Numbered from the stretch's first letter, positions 33,303-44,514 are shown. The stretch: DNA of 64,000 nt from Ariolimax columbianus (GCA_036924085.1 JAVGWX010000003.1:128180523-128244522); one strand, 5' to 3'. Numbers and translations are program-made. Notes: a model not told the origin generated them from the sequence alone.

Positions 33303-34680
33303 TAACTTAACTTAACTTAACTTAACGTCTTTATACTGGTTTATAAGACCCTGCAGAGTCTGTACACAACCAGTTACATTTACATCACCTTGCTCTAAAA
33401 GCTATGCGCATCCAGTTTATTCTTAAATGCATTAACTGTCCCTGCCTCCACTACCTCCCCTGGCAATGCATTCCAAGCAGACACCACTCTCTGACTAAAA
33501 AAATATTTCCTAATATCTAATCTGGACCTCTCTTTAGTCAGCTTGTAGCTATGCCCTCGTGTTATTGTGGGTGGCTGTATTTTAAAAAACTTATTATAGT
33601 CTAATTTATCCATTCCTCTGATCATCTTATAAACCTGTATTAAGTCACCACGAATTCTTCTCTCTTAGAGACACTGTAGGCCGGTTTTTCTGAGTCGTTC
33701 CTCATAACTGTAATTCTGGAATCTCACTTTCATCTTTGTCGCTTTTTTTTTGTATTCTTTCCAGCATGTTTATATCCCCTCTATGATAAGGACTCCACAC
33801 CTGTACACAGTACTCCAATCTAGGTCTAACTAAAGCTTTATTCAGTTTGACGATCACTTCCTTGATCCTATGTTTAATATTTCTTTTTATCATACCTAAC
33901 ATTGCATTTGCCTTTTTAACTGCTACCTTAACTTGCTCACTCACCTTTCCTGTATGATCTATTATAACCCCTAGGTCCCTTTCCTTGTCTATCTTTCTAA
34001 TATTGTTTTCTCCCATTCTGTAATTATGTTCCATATTGGATCTACCCATGTGGATGACATTACATTTATCTACATTAAACTCCATTTGCCAGCTTACAGA
34101 CCATTCTCGAATTTTATCTAAATCCGACATCAATATATCCACTTCCGCTTTTGATGAGACACTACTGCATAGTTTTGTGTCATCAGCAAATTTTGCAATC
34201 ATGGATCCCATATCAATGTCCAAATCATTTATATATATCAAGACCAAAATTGGTCCCAAAACCGAGCTCTGTGGCACACCACTTTTCACTTCACACCACT
34301 CAGAGTTCTCTTTATTTATGCCCACCCTCTACCTTCTTCCCGTTAACCAATTTTCAATCCTTTTGGCAACTTCACCACCTATTCCATGTGATTTTAACTT
34401 TCGAAATAATCTTTGAAGAGGTACTCTATCAAAGGCCTTTGCAAAGTCTAGATAAATAACATCCACTGGCCTCCCTTTATCTATGATTTTAGTAACCTCC
34501 TCCATGAATTCTAATAGATTTGTTAAGCATGATCTCCCTCTAGTAAACCCATGCTGACTATTTCTAATTAGATTAAATTTGTCTAAATGCATTACAATGT
34601 TTTCTTTGATTATTAACTCTAACAATTTACAGACTATGATCGTTAAACTCACCGATCTATAATTTGCTGGATCTGATTTT
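33303..34680 (-). mobile_element. LINE F: CR1-like retrotransposon, 5'-truncated
   Basis: A 1.4 kb 3' portion of a CR1/L2-type element. The reverse transcriptase lacks its first fingers and reads QHGFTRGRSCLTNLLEF (about 34560), VIYLDFAKAFDRVPLQ, then SGVPQSSVLGPILVLIYIND (about 34280), AKFADDTKLCSS (about 34190) and DLGVIIDHTGKVSEQV. It runs to the conserved end HSYKLTKERSRLDIRKYFFS and QRVVSAWNALPGEVVEA (about 33500). Two main lesions separate the frames: TAG in GRR*RVG at about 34327, and a frameshift in an A-run near 33745 with a further stop. The element ends in (ttaag)5 read on the minus strand (33303-33326), the type of short tandem 3' tail CR1 elements use. It is well preserved and probably among the youngest LINEs here. 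Confidence 0.92.
33702..34325 (-). pseudogene. RT palm/thumb of LINE F (207-codon open segment)
   Basis: This contains the catalytic box FADD at about residue 46 and the thumb motifs NALVRPRLEYCVQVWSPYHR-like (KALVRPRLEYCVQVWSPY) about residue 165. The upstream 107 codons (34329-34652) continue in the same frame through one TAG. The last 18 codons (KKSDKDESEIPELQL) are out of frame with the family consensus, because of a length change in the A-run at about 33745. It is not a host gene. Confidence 0.9.
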
Positions 34681-34724
34681 TTGCCTTATGGATCACTCCT
34701 GCATCTTCAATAGTTTCAATAGTT

Positions 34725-35055
34725 AATCAAGATGCTGAGCAGTGCATGAGCTGCAGCGGTCAGCGACCCATAGCTGACAGCTAGCGTCAGGATTAGTGAA
34801 ACGAAGCTGCAACCCTTCTACGCCTTCACGCGGTGATCCTGGATAACACACTGCAACAGAGAGGGAATGCTAACTGACACTCAAAAATGCGTGCTAAAGT
34901 CGGGTGTATCGGACCGAACGGTGCAAATATCGCAGTCAATACTGTATACTACGATACAACGCATTTTGTTATCCGGAAACATCCTGCTACTTGCAAAGCC
35001 CTTTTCAGGACTTGTTTGCAAGAGATTGAGAACGAACGAAGAAGAAGAATTTAAC
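34725..35055 (+). mobile_element. SINE-like repeat, family 1, near-complete copy
   Basis: The most complete array-free copy. The head is gagcagtgcatgagctgcag, then gacccatagctgacagctag, a single ggtgatcctggataacacac segment, cgggtgtatcggaccgaacg, and tactacgatacaacgcattt, ending in gaacgaacgaagaagaagaa. It serves as the reference for recognising arrays derived from this family at 1-143 and 11691-12137. Confidence 0.75.
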
Positions 35056-35194
35056 CTTTATGTCATATTTTGTAACTTTTGCGTGTTGTATTTGTGACGT
35101 GTTTCAACTCTTTTATCTTTGAAAGACCTCAGTTTTATTTCCATAACAGCTAAGAGCGAGTGGTTACCCGAACTCCGACTGCTCCTCTCTTTAC

Positions 35195-35520
35195 CCCTAA
35201 ATGATGTATGATGTGTCTACGATTCTGATCTATTGTTAAATGATTGATTTTGCCCGTCTGTACGCTTCTGTGTGGTAATTTGGTTATTGAACTCCCAGAA
35301 ACCAACAAAGCTCTCCGTATTTAGAATTCTGTTTCCTCCTAACCTTCGTGCCACCATCAGTTCGTAATTGCTGCGGTCTCTTTCAACATTTGCATTGAAA
35401 TCTTCCATGATTATCTTGATGTTCCGTCTAAGAGATATGTGCAGTATTCCTTCCTTAAAGCATATAAACGAGTCATTTTTTCTTGTTGTTGATATCTTTA
35501 TCAACATTATTCGTTGGCGC
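35195..35520 (-). mobile_element. LINE G: endonuclease fragment
   Basis: The minus strand encodes a 96-codon open segment with NIKIIMEDFNANVERDRSNY, the '.DFNA.VG.D..NYE' box of APE-type LINE endonucleases (the usual Gly is Glu), then FVGFWEFNNQITTQK. Upstream HISLRR and downstream sequence fade out. No RT is attached. Confidence 0.8.
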
Positions 35521-35734
35521 GTAGCACTTCCGATCGATGATAGTTTCCCTTTTGAGTGAAATCTTGCTGTTATTATTGCGGGTTGGTTAATTGGTTTCCA
35601 TTAAATAAGTGCGATCCTCGCTTCTATTGACAACATGCTTGCTAGTAAACTTCTTCTTGGTTTCCTGAATATATTATGGTTTATCCCAAGCATAGTGCGG
35701 TGATACAATCACCTTTCTGTCATAAATCTGCATT

Positions 35735-35935
35735 ACACAGACGACTTAACGTGTAATGTTCCATTTCCTTGACAACTTGGGACACTACACAGAAAACTTA
35801 ACATGTAATGTTCCATTTCCTTGGCAACTTGAGACATTACACAGAAAACTTAACGTGTAACGTCCCATTTCCTTGTCAACTTGGGACACTACACAGAAAA
35901 CTTAAAGTGAACGTTCCGTTGCCTTGGCAACTTGG
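35735..35935 (+). repeat. ~56-bp minisatellite, about 4 copies
   Basis: acacagaaaacttaa(c/a)gtgtaatgttcca plus tttccttg(a/g)caacttg repeats, with substitutions increasing toward the right. Confidence 0.85.
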
Positions 35936-36399
35936 GCTGCTTGTCCAGTTTCATACAAAGTTCTGTTGTGTTCCGGGACATTATACTGCTTTTTGCCTTC
36001 ATCATCAGAAGTTTGTCGACGACCTGACTTCCATGGACTGGCGTTCATCATACCGCGTCATATACCTCGCCTGTGTGGGATCCTTGAGAATCAGACAATA
36101 GTATGGTTGATGGTTATGCACTTATGGTCTGTTCTCTCTCTTGGTGACCAATTAGGTCGGAATGAACCTTGCCCGGAATACACGATTCCCGCCGACATAG
36201 CTCCCATGATCATCGAGGCACGCAAGCAGCAGCCTCACCGCCTCAGGGCTGTAGACACCAGATGAAACATATCTCAGTACTAAGTTTCGGAATAGTGAAA
36301 TGGAGCCCCATAGCAAATTCTGTCGGAGATGTAGTGTTAGAGAATTCATTATACGACGCCATAACTTGTTTATACGTTGGGATGGCAACCACTTACCCT

Positions 36400-36690
36400 C
36401 CTCGCTGTCTTTCCAACCCTATCAGTAACCCAGGTACCCATCTAGAGCTGGATCGACTGGTGGTTGTGGGTACGGAATTTGAACCCTGAACCTTTGATGT
36501 TAGAAGCAAGTGCTCTACCACAACGGTAATCAACTGATCAATTAAAATGACCAACTTCAATCCTCTCTGCCCTGTAGTCCGTAACCGTCAATTAGGGAAC
36601 TATTGACAGTAGGGTAAACCTGAGCCGTCGTGACCACTGATCGAACCCAGGCTAATTTTCACCAGAAACAAGCACTCTAGCACTCAGACA
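36400..36690 (-). mobile_element. Two tRNA-like SINE heads, minus strand
   Basis: ggtacggaatttgaaccctgaa with gtgctctaccacaacggtaa (about 36470-36530) reads on the minus strand as an A box/B box pair. A second, weaker pair (actgatcgaacccaggcta, aagcactctagcact) lies at 36635-36685. Bodies could not be assigned with confidence. Confidence 0.45.
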
Positions 36691-36789
36691 TGCAGTAAGA
36701 TTATGGAACTCAAACATATACGTTTCTGTTTATTTCAAAGAATGCATGAAATGGAACATGTGAGAATAAGAGACGTCTAATCCTTTCTT

Positions 36790-37060
36790 TCTTTCTGGCC
36801 TTCATCTTGAAATGATGAGGTGTTGCAGTTTACAGCAAGGCTGCGATATGTGTTTTTTGGCCCCATAATTATCGTTTCAGCACAACATTTTAGGGGTTAG
36901 GTTTGCCTTCTCTCTACTATCCTTATTCTCTTAGCCATTCTGCACTTGTGCAGCCTGTTTCCAGGGCCGTCAGTTGAGGTAGAATGTAGCCTTGGTTAAC
37001 TATGGTTCGCTGACTCTGATGCAAGCAAACCAGCTATTACTCACTGGTTGCTATCTTCGG
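36790..37060 (-). mobile_element. SINE-like repeat, family 1, minus strand
   Basis: Blocks gttgcagtttacagcaaggc, ttctcttagccattctgcac, gtgcagcctgtttccagggc and aactatggttcgctgactct align in order with 11140-11680 and 47400-47600. The head resumes at about 37850-37895 (gctgctgtaatctcatgcat), beyond a 32-bp array, so the array has grown inside the element. Confidence 0.7.
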
Positions 37061-37065
37061 CCCTC

Positions 37066-37850
37066 AAATGTATGACTACTTATGATATCAAATGGGTGTA
37101 TTTATGTCTGTCTATGATATCAAATGAATGTATTTTATGTCTAATTGTGATACTAAATTAATGTATTTATGTCTGCTTATGATATCAAACGAATGTATTT
37201 ATGTCTGCTTATGATATCAAATGAATGTATTTATGTCTGCTTATGATATCAAATGAATGTATTTATGTCTGCTTATGATATCAAACTAATGCATTTATGT
37301 CTAATTGTGATATCAAACGAATGAATTTGTCTAATTGTGATATCAAATGAATGTATTTATGTCTAATTGTGTTATCAAACGAATGTATTCATGTCTAATT
37401 GTGATATCAAATGAATGTATTTATGTCTAATTGTGATATCAAATGAATGTATTTATGTCTAATTGTGATATCAAATGAATGTATTTATGTCTAATTGTGA
37501 TATCAAACGAATGTATTTATGTCTCATTGTGATATCAAACGAATGTATGTATGCCTAATGGTGATATCAAATGAATGTATTCATGTCTAATTGTGATATC
37601 AAATGAATGTATTTATGTCTAATTGTGATATCAAATGAATGTATTTATGTCTAATTGTGATATCAAATGAATGTATCTTATGTCTAATTGTGATATCAAA
37701 CGAATGTATTTATGTCTAATTGTGATATCAAAGGAATGTATTTATGTCTAATTGTGATTTCAAACGAATGTATTTATGTCTGCTTATGATATCAAATGAA
37801 TGTATTTATGTCTAATTGTGATATAAAATGAATGTATTTATGTTTGGGAG
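37066..37850 (+). repeat. 32-bp minisatellite, about 24 copies, inside SINE family 1
   Basis: Unit tgatatcaaatgaatgtatt + tatgtctaattg, with a tctgcttatga variant toward both ends and a tctaattgtga variant in the middle. It interrupts a family 1 SINE just inside its head. Confidence 0.92.
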
Positions 37851-38154
37851 TTCCTGGCTGCTGTAATCTCATGCATTGCTCAATATTCAACCTCAAAGAT
37901 GTCTAATGTGTTCACAAATCTATTGTGAATCTGCTATAATTTAACACGTCGTAGAAATGGGATTTGAACATTATATCAAGATGTAGGCAAACTGTTATTT
38001 CCTGCCTGTCATTAACCAATATTCTTGCGTTACTCAACGGAGAATTTTATGATATTCATTGCTGGGTACATATCCTTGGCAGAAGCTTGGCTGCATTCTC
38101 ACAACAGCATGAGTGATTGTCGATGGCAACCATGCTAACTCCACTGAGAATGGC

Positions 38155-38730
38155 ATTGATCTTTAACGGTAAACACAACTCCGACACACGAAGCCACCCG
38201 GACATCATTCGAAGAGTCGGTCTGTCTGCCGCCTCTACGAACGCACTGTATAGAGTCTAGAACCAGCAGAGGTTCCTCACTTAAAACGAAGCTGCACATG
38301 GACATAATTGTGTCGCTCCCATTCTGTCGTACGGTTCCAAAGCCTGGACTATTCTGCTTGGCAGTTAAAAGCGCATGGAAGTCTTCCACAGCGAGATGCG
38401 CATTTTGATGATCTGTTGGTATGACCTGGTCTCAACGACAGTCATCCTACGGATATGTCTCGAGAGCACACTTCTCATGCTAAACCGTCGTCGTTTGGTT
38501 CATTTCAGACATGTGGCTCGTCATGTCGAGGATATCCCTTACCCACAAGCTCTTAAAGCAGGCCATGGCCTTCAATGATGGGAAGCATCGCTTTCCGTCA
38601 TGAACTCGCCCCAGCAACATCCCACTCGCCACCTGGTTAGGTCAAATCGGGAAGCCTTCATCCTCGTTGCATACGTCCTGAGACTCGTCGTGCTCATGGG
38701 CAGTTGACTCGAAAGGCCCTTGTCGCCTAA
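38155..38730 (+). mobile_element. LINE I: reverse transcriptase thumb fragment
   Basis: Plus-strand broken frames give HPDIIRRVGLSAASTNALYR, then ILSYGSKAWTILL (about 38325), RMEVFHSEMRILMI and LNRRRLVHFRHVARHVEDIP. This is the usual 'LLYG.EAWTL', 'L..FH...LR.IL' and 'RLRWFGHV.RM.D.R.P' order of LINE thumb regions. No catalytic core is present. Confidence 0.75.
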
Positions 38731-39049
38731 ACGGGATATCTACCTACACGGGGGTTCTCCTGTATTGCTGTGCTGCTTGTTGGTAAAGAAGATATAGGAC
38801 CACAGCATTTGTTGCGTGTCGTAAAAGGTGACTAAATAGTGCTTGTGATTAGCAACCTCACAACGGAAATCAAATTTTGTACGGAAACCGCAACAAAAAA
38901 ATGCTCAGAAACAGGCTTCCTGTAAAGTGGCCTGTTGCAGTGGTGGCCCTATGCTTCAATGGAGCGACGAGGCGAATCATTAAAGTATGTTCTAATACGA
39001 ATATATCAGGTCAACAGTATCAATTGACTGCATTACACAGCCGACAAGT

Positions 39050-39840
39050 TTTTCTTTGTCGTATCATGTTTTGTCGTTCAGCGTCAGGTTATGAAGAAAT
39101 CTCTAGAACGAGCCAGGATGTGGGCCTTATGCACAGTGGCATTCATCGCCTTAGCTATTTCTGTAAGCCACCGTTTTCGTGGTGGGCATTTGACCTTGAA
39201 TCTGATGCATCTAAATAACATTGCTTGTTGGAGGGTTTTGTGTAGTAGTAGTCTTGTTAAGTGGCCAAACCAGACATTTCAGTTCCATTGTTACGGTTTG
39301 TTGTTTTTCAATTGATGGTAGTGTCCACTTTTGACATCTGTAGGATAGTGGCAGGACGAAAATTGTGCTGTATAAAACGCGTCTGGCAATTAAGTATTGG
39401 TGTTAATTGCCCAATGATCTATTTGCCGTAGTGCATATTTGTTGAATTTCCGCTGTGGTTATTCTGTCTACTGATAATGTGCTCCCTAAGTATTTGAAAT
39501 CTTTCACCTGTTTGATTGTCTGCCTTGTAAGGAAGATATTGGTATGTCTTGCTTGTCTAGATATTTTTAAGGCCTCAGTAGTTTCTATATTGATTTTCAT
39601 GCTGTATTCTTTACATGCTTTATTTAGTTTGTCAATGTGTTGTTGCAATTGTATTTCCCAAGTTGCTATGACAGCTTGATCGTCTACGAAAAGAAGTTTA
39701 AGAGTTTACCAATATTGTTTCTTTCTTCACTTGGGTTCGTTGTTTTACATATGTGGTCTATATATGTAAAGAACAACAAAGGGGATAGCACACACCTTTG
39801 TCGTCCTCCTGATGTGATATACAATTTTTTGCGAATAATT
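39050..39840 (-). mobile_element. LINE J: reverse transcriptase fragment
   Basis: On the minus strand: GGRQRCVLSPLLFFTYIDHI (about 39815), LLFVDDQAVIAT (about 39695; FVDD catalytic box intact), QQHIDKLNKACKEYSMKINI (about 39645), then FKYLGSTLSVDRITTAEIQ (about 39500). The distal part RKRWLTEIAKAMNATVHKAH (about 39190-39130) is readable in another frame. A frameshift separates the CVLSPLLF and FVDD blocks. Confidence 0.8.
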
Positions 39841-40209
39841 CACAAATATAAATACGATGTATTTCAGTTCTGGGAAAAACACATATTTGATTTATTTATG
39901 TTTAATCAAACAGAAACAGAAATCTACAATATCTGTTAAACACCAGCTTTATAAACGTTACCAGCGTTAGGTAGAACATAAACAGAGATGATGGTGACAA
40001 ACATTCAAACAGTCACGTTGGATTTATTATAAGATACTCCAGCACACTCAAGATAACACGTGCATAAGAAAGCGTGGACCAGGTAATGTACACTAAGGTT
40101 ATTTAAAGGTAATCCACAAACTCACTGTTTTCTTTCTCTAACGATTTCAGAAGTCCACTTGAATATGTTTAAAGAAAGCAGTGGTCTTATGATTATGATT
40201 ACTATTATT

Positions 40210-40398
40210 ATTGCATCACGTAGTCGCCCATAGTCGTCTTATCCTTGACTTACCACTGGGGTCGGGCGGCACGAGACGAGAGAGTGAGGATAAAAAGTAG
40301 AGCAGTTAATCCTTACTAAAAAAAAGCGCTAGCAAAATATATTATGCCATCCTCGTCTACGACGTCCAGCGGCCTTTGCCCTTGCGTTTTATTATTAC
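40210..40398 (+). mobile_element. SINE family 3, 3' part
   Basis: gagagagtgaggataaaaag, agcagttaatccttactaaa, gcgctagcaaaat, and ccagcggcctttgccc match the SINE nested at 29649-29891. The tRNA-like head is lost. AT-rich tattattactatta motifs lie on both sides but do not form a clean duplication. Confidence 0.75.
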
Positions 40399-40429
40399 TA
40401 TTAACACCTGGCGCACTCAACATAAGTGT

Positions 40430-40965
40430 AAATTAAATTGATCTTCAACAGGCCCATGTAAGTATTTAGGCACTATTTTTTTCTGCGGAAGGCAAGATCG
40501 ACAGGGAAATCGAGATTAAGTACCAGAAAGCATCTGCGGGAACTTATAAGCTGTCCCCACTGCTTAGGCACCAGTATATTTCTGCCCACTCTGTGCTACC
40601 AGTACCAAGTATGGTCCCTGTCCATGGCGCGTCAGAGCAGAATTTTGACGTATGAAATGAAGTGTGTGAGAAAGGTGATCAGTGTTACCAGGAAAAACAG
40701 AATGCGAAAAAAATACATTCACAAAATTGTCGGCACTATGTCTTGTGCAGAATACATTTCTAACCACAAAATACGTTGGTTCGGTCATTTCATGAGAATG
40801 CACCATCATCACCTTCACTGATGGCTCACAACGCCGGTAGATCTAGCTACACGGCAAGGAGGCGGCCACGAGTCAGGTGGATAGATGACAATTTAGTGAT
40901 TGTGCGAGCTCACATTGACCGACACAGCGCACTTGGCGTAGGACAGACGACTTAAGCTCCTCACT
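40430..40965 (+). mobile_element. LINE K: reverse transcriptase C-terminal fragment
   Basis: Plus-strand pieces: KYLGTIFF (about 40465), KYQKASAGTYKLSPLLRHQY (40518), ILTYEMKCVRKVISVTRKNR (40641), NHKIRWFGHFMRM (40762) and RRPRVRWIDDN (40858). This is the order of a LINE thumb and C terminus. Frameshifts separate the blocks. Only the 3' part is present. Confidence 0.8.
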
Positions 40966-41279
40966 GCGCTTAACGGCACAAGTGGTAAGAAAACCCATTA
41001 TTACTATTACACAGCGTCTGTGAGGGTTTTAGCTCTTGTGGATTCTAGATAAGAGGGCTGGAGGTCCCATGGTTTTCCTTCCCACTCAGGAGCAGACACC
41101 AGGAATGTATTTGATCCTTCCCGACCACAGGAGGAAGCTGTTGCTACTGCTAGGTATGGAGCTTGTCCATTAATGCTACTAGTGATGACCCTATGTGCTT
41201 CACTATGATTGAAACATATGGTTATTCTATCAGTTTATCTCTAATAAACTGTTGTGTCATGCGAGAAATCTAGTTCATG

Positions 41280-41625
41280 AGATACTTCAAAGTAACACCC
41301 TCAGTTACGAGTTATGTCAATATTTCAAAGTAAACCATACACTGGTTATTTAAAAGTAATCCACATACTGGTCTAGAGGTTAACGGTTATTTCAAATTAA
41401 CCCACTAACTTTGTTATATGTCAAAGGTTAACTTGGTTATATGACCAATGTTTTATTTTCCAAGTAATCCACAAACTGGCATATAGGTTAAATGGTTATT
41501 TAAAATTGACCCATTAACCTGGTTATAGGTCAATCGGTTTTTTTCCAAGTAATCCACACTCTGGAGAATATGTAAATGGTTATTTCAAATCAACTCACAC
41601 ACTGGGTTATGATTTTAGTGATAAT
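41280..41625 (+). repeat. Degenerate ~70-75-bp repeat block, left part
   Basis: Diverged repeats of tatttcaaagtaacccac, ctggttat(a)ggt and caa/aaatggttattt. The same vocabulary reappears at 42265-42560 and briefly at 40098-40125. It looks like an old array. Confidence 0.65.
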
Positions 41626-42260
41626 GGTAAACTGTGAATCTGCCACTGTAGCCCAAGAAATTACCAAAAATGGGCATAGACGGGTGCCCATGACTGAAGG
41701 ACAGACAATCAATAAAACAAGTTCCCTACGACATTATTTCTGTGCCATTTGTAATGAACATAGAGATTTGTTCCTGGCCATGTTACTTTCTCAACCAAAT
41801 AGATGTCACACCCCCGCCGTATATCTGTTTACGGGAAAGGTTTCGGGAGTACACCACGAGGAAAAAGCTGCATCATGTGCTATCTCCAGTCGTCCGGATA
41901 ATGTCTTGCCACTGGCAAAAAGTAGTTCTGAACGAGAGAGTGAGATTGATATATTGCGCACATCTTTTTGACTTTAATCCAAATCACCGCGCAAGTCACC
42001 CATTTCAGCGGATAGATCAAAATGGAAAGATTGTCCATACGGCTGGACAAAGAGTGGGCCCTCATCACACGTGATGGACGAACATCACATCAAGATAGTC
42101 GCACATTAGAAAGACTGCCCTCTCTGACCAGGTCAGGTATATATGAACTGTTTGGTGACCAAAGAAGTTTAAAACAGATGGCTTTGTTTTCGATTAAAAT
42201 AGATGTGATTATTTGAGATAATAAGGACGAAGAAGAAGATTGAGATTTGGGTTTAAAGGT
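41626..42260 (+). other. ~630-bp insert between two halves of a degenerate array
   Basis: Unrelated to the flanking repeat. Open frames of 110-131 codons occur but show no motif I recognise. It ends in gataataaggacgaagaagaag, reminiscent of the purine tail of SINE/LINE copies here. It is possibly an unidentified retroelement insertion. Confidence 0.35.
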
Positions 42261-42261
42261 T

Positions 42262-42560
42262 GTTTGAAAGTAGCCCAGACAAACACCGAGTTCAAGAATT
42301 ATTTCAAAGTAACCTGTACACCTATTTGGTTCAAAAATTATTTCAAAGTTACTCACTCGCCCATTGGGTACAGAAGTTATTTCAAAGTAACCCACTCGCT
42401 TACTTACGAAATTAATTCAAAGTTACTCACTCGTCCATTGGGTTCAGAAGTTACTTTAAAGTAACCCAGTCACTTAAGTAAGTTAATTCAAAGTAACTCT
42501 CGGTGTGTTCAGAAATTACTTAAAGTAACGCAACCAGCCAGTACTTGTAGAACTACTCAA
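42262..42560 (+). repeat. Degenerate array, right part
   Basis: About nine diverged units containing ttatttcaaagtaacccact and cgcccattgggtacagaag, alternating between forms ending in agtaaccc and agttactc. Confidence 0.75.
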
Positions 42561-42653
42561 AAGTAAGCAATTCACTGGCACTGTTTATGAGTTCTGATAT
42601 TATTTAAGTGACTGTGGGACCTCCAGAATAAATATTCCAGCCGCAAGTCTTAC

Positions 42654-44489
42654 CGCTGTTTTATCCCTCTTAACTAAGTTCAGAGGTTCATCATTCTGGC
42701 CGTTCTTAGTTGTCTGGGAAGGCGTAGCAGTGCCAAATAAATGTCCATTATGAGAAAAGTTCTGAAGACTGTGTCGGCCCAGTGTAGAAGATGTTGCTTC
42801 ACGAAGATCAGACGCTGCTGGGGAGCTGTTTGGCGCTTTCTCTCCCTGAGGTGTGAGCTGAGGTTGTCGACGATTGCTAGGAGAGTTCGAACGTTTGGTG
42901 ACCATGTTGAGCAATGCGTCACTTACTCGTTTATGCAGAGTGTTGGCGATGTCTGCTATCTTTTTCTGTTTGGTCTGTTTGCGCATGGTACATGACGCAT
43001 TGCTCCCATGTGAAGTAGGACTTGCTGCCGGTGAGATAACACGATTTGTTAGACTCGCATCCCCCGATGTGGCAGATGCAAATGAAGACGAGAAAGATGA
43101 GTCCAGTGAGGATGGTGTTGTCACAGAAGATGATGTCACAGAGTGTGTGTCAGGAATGCTCTTGGGGTGGATATTTGTCTGACTGTGACTAGAGTTTGCT
43201 GCTTTGGGTGTACTCTGAGACTGACTGTTTGTGTAAGTGTTATCTAACTCAATGTTATGTTGCCTGGTAGGGTCAAGCGCTTGTTGACACACACCTCCCT
43301 GGTATGTTGGAGATGTCATGTGGGTCTGCACAGGAATAGGTTGCGCAGCTTCGTCTGTGACACAGCCAAGGTTAGGGTGCGCCTGGAGCATGTCTGATCC
43401 TTGGGTCTGCGACTGTTGTATCGGGACAGCTGCAGGTGTAGGCGATGCTGAAGCTGCTGGTGTGGGTGAGCCAATGGAGTTATTGTGAGAAGATTGTGTG
43501 ACAGTCATGGTTGCTGATGATGATGGTGGTAGAGGTGATGAGGATAACTGTGCTGAAGACAATGACGCCGCCTGCAGTTGTTTGGATGTTTGATTATGTG
43601 CCTGTAGCGATGTTTTGATCAGTACCAAACTTTTGGGGTTGCTTGAAGCAGCCTGGCGCGATGATGAGGGAGCGGGTGGAGATGATAAATACGAAGGAAA
43701 TGTTGGCCCTGCCGAGGTCACAAATGTCGAACACGAGGTGTGTGAGTTTGTGAAGGTCAGCACAGCTGGCTTGGTGCGTGATGAGCAGCTTACACTGCGG
43801 CTTGTACCTGTATCTAGATTAAGTAAGGATGCCACAGAAAATGATTTTGTGGACGGTGTTTTCTCTGGTGCTACACTGGGCGATGTATCGGGTCTAGCTG
43901 CAGGAGGAGTTCTTGCGGGCAGTAAGGACACTAGCTTAGGTGAGCTGGAAATGTTCGGGCCATTAGCTTGTGGTTTTGAGTCAAGCTTAATTAATCGGCT
44001 AATAGCCACTACATGTGGATGAGTTATGGCGATTTTTGCTGCCGCTGGAGCGATAGGCACCGGACAAGTAGCAGGTCGCTTGCCAAGGCAGGCTAATTTG
44101 GTCATCACGTGCGGACTACTTGAACCAGAAATATGTAATGGCGACACTGACAACTCCAATGTAGCAGACCTGGATTTTGAACGTTTTGTACTTCCTCTTG
44201 GTCTAGACGGCTTCGTCTTTGACGGCTGTGAAGATATGCCGCAGTCAACTGAAGGTGTTGGATGTGCCACCGATGCTGCTGCTGATGGCACAGGGCTGAT
44301 GGACGATAACTTTGTTCCCGATGGCTCTTTTAAAGTGATTACTGGGGGAGCAGAAAAGTCTGGTGTTACTGTATCCGTTATAAACTCGCTTTTGATGGAC
44401 GTGGCATTGGTCGTCAGTGAAGATACTTTTCTTGATTGGCGTTTTCTCGTAGATTCATGTACACAGAATGTTAGCATCAGCGGCGCCCT
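42654..44489 (-). CDS. Ser/Thr/Pro-rich protein exon with CtBP-like PLNLV motif (unidentified)
   Basis: This is the only strong candidate host coding sequence in the window: 612 codons open on the minus strand. A splice-acceptor-like tattattttgtaatcttccag, with a pyrimidine-rich tract, ends at 44490. A donor-like GTAAGA starts at 42653, right after AAAACAGCG. Both boundaries fall between codons (phase 0). Without the donor, the frame would stop at TAA 42600-42602. Visible features: basic TRKRQSRK at the N end; SRPRGSTKRSKSR near residue 105, reminiscent of an AT hook; long Ser/Thr/Pro/Ala/Gln-rich disordered stretches; a predicted-helical patch KQKKIADIANTLHKRVSDAL near residue 520; and a C-terminal DEPLNLVKRDK resembling the PxDLS-type CtBP-binding motif. 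I infer a nuclear transcriptional cofactor but recognise no family. Other exons were not found. Confidence 0.72.
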
Positions 44490-44512
44490 CTGGAAGATTA
44501 CAAAATAATAAA
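44490..44512 (-). promoter_or_regulatory. Putative splice acceptor with polypyrimidine tract
   Basis: Minus strand reads tattattttgtaatcttccag, with AG at 44491-44490. It is adjacent to the long open exon and in phase with it. This is a sequence-based guess without transcript support. Confidence 0.55.
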
Positions 44513-44514
44513 AC

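Noticed and set aside
43615..44508. Plus-strand open frames of 135 and 160 codons opposite the 42.65-44.49 kb exon
   Set aside because: They are antisense shadows of a Ser/Pro-rich coding sequence; their composition (Val/Gly/Ala/Asp-rich) mirrors it, and they show no motif.
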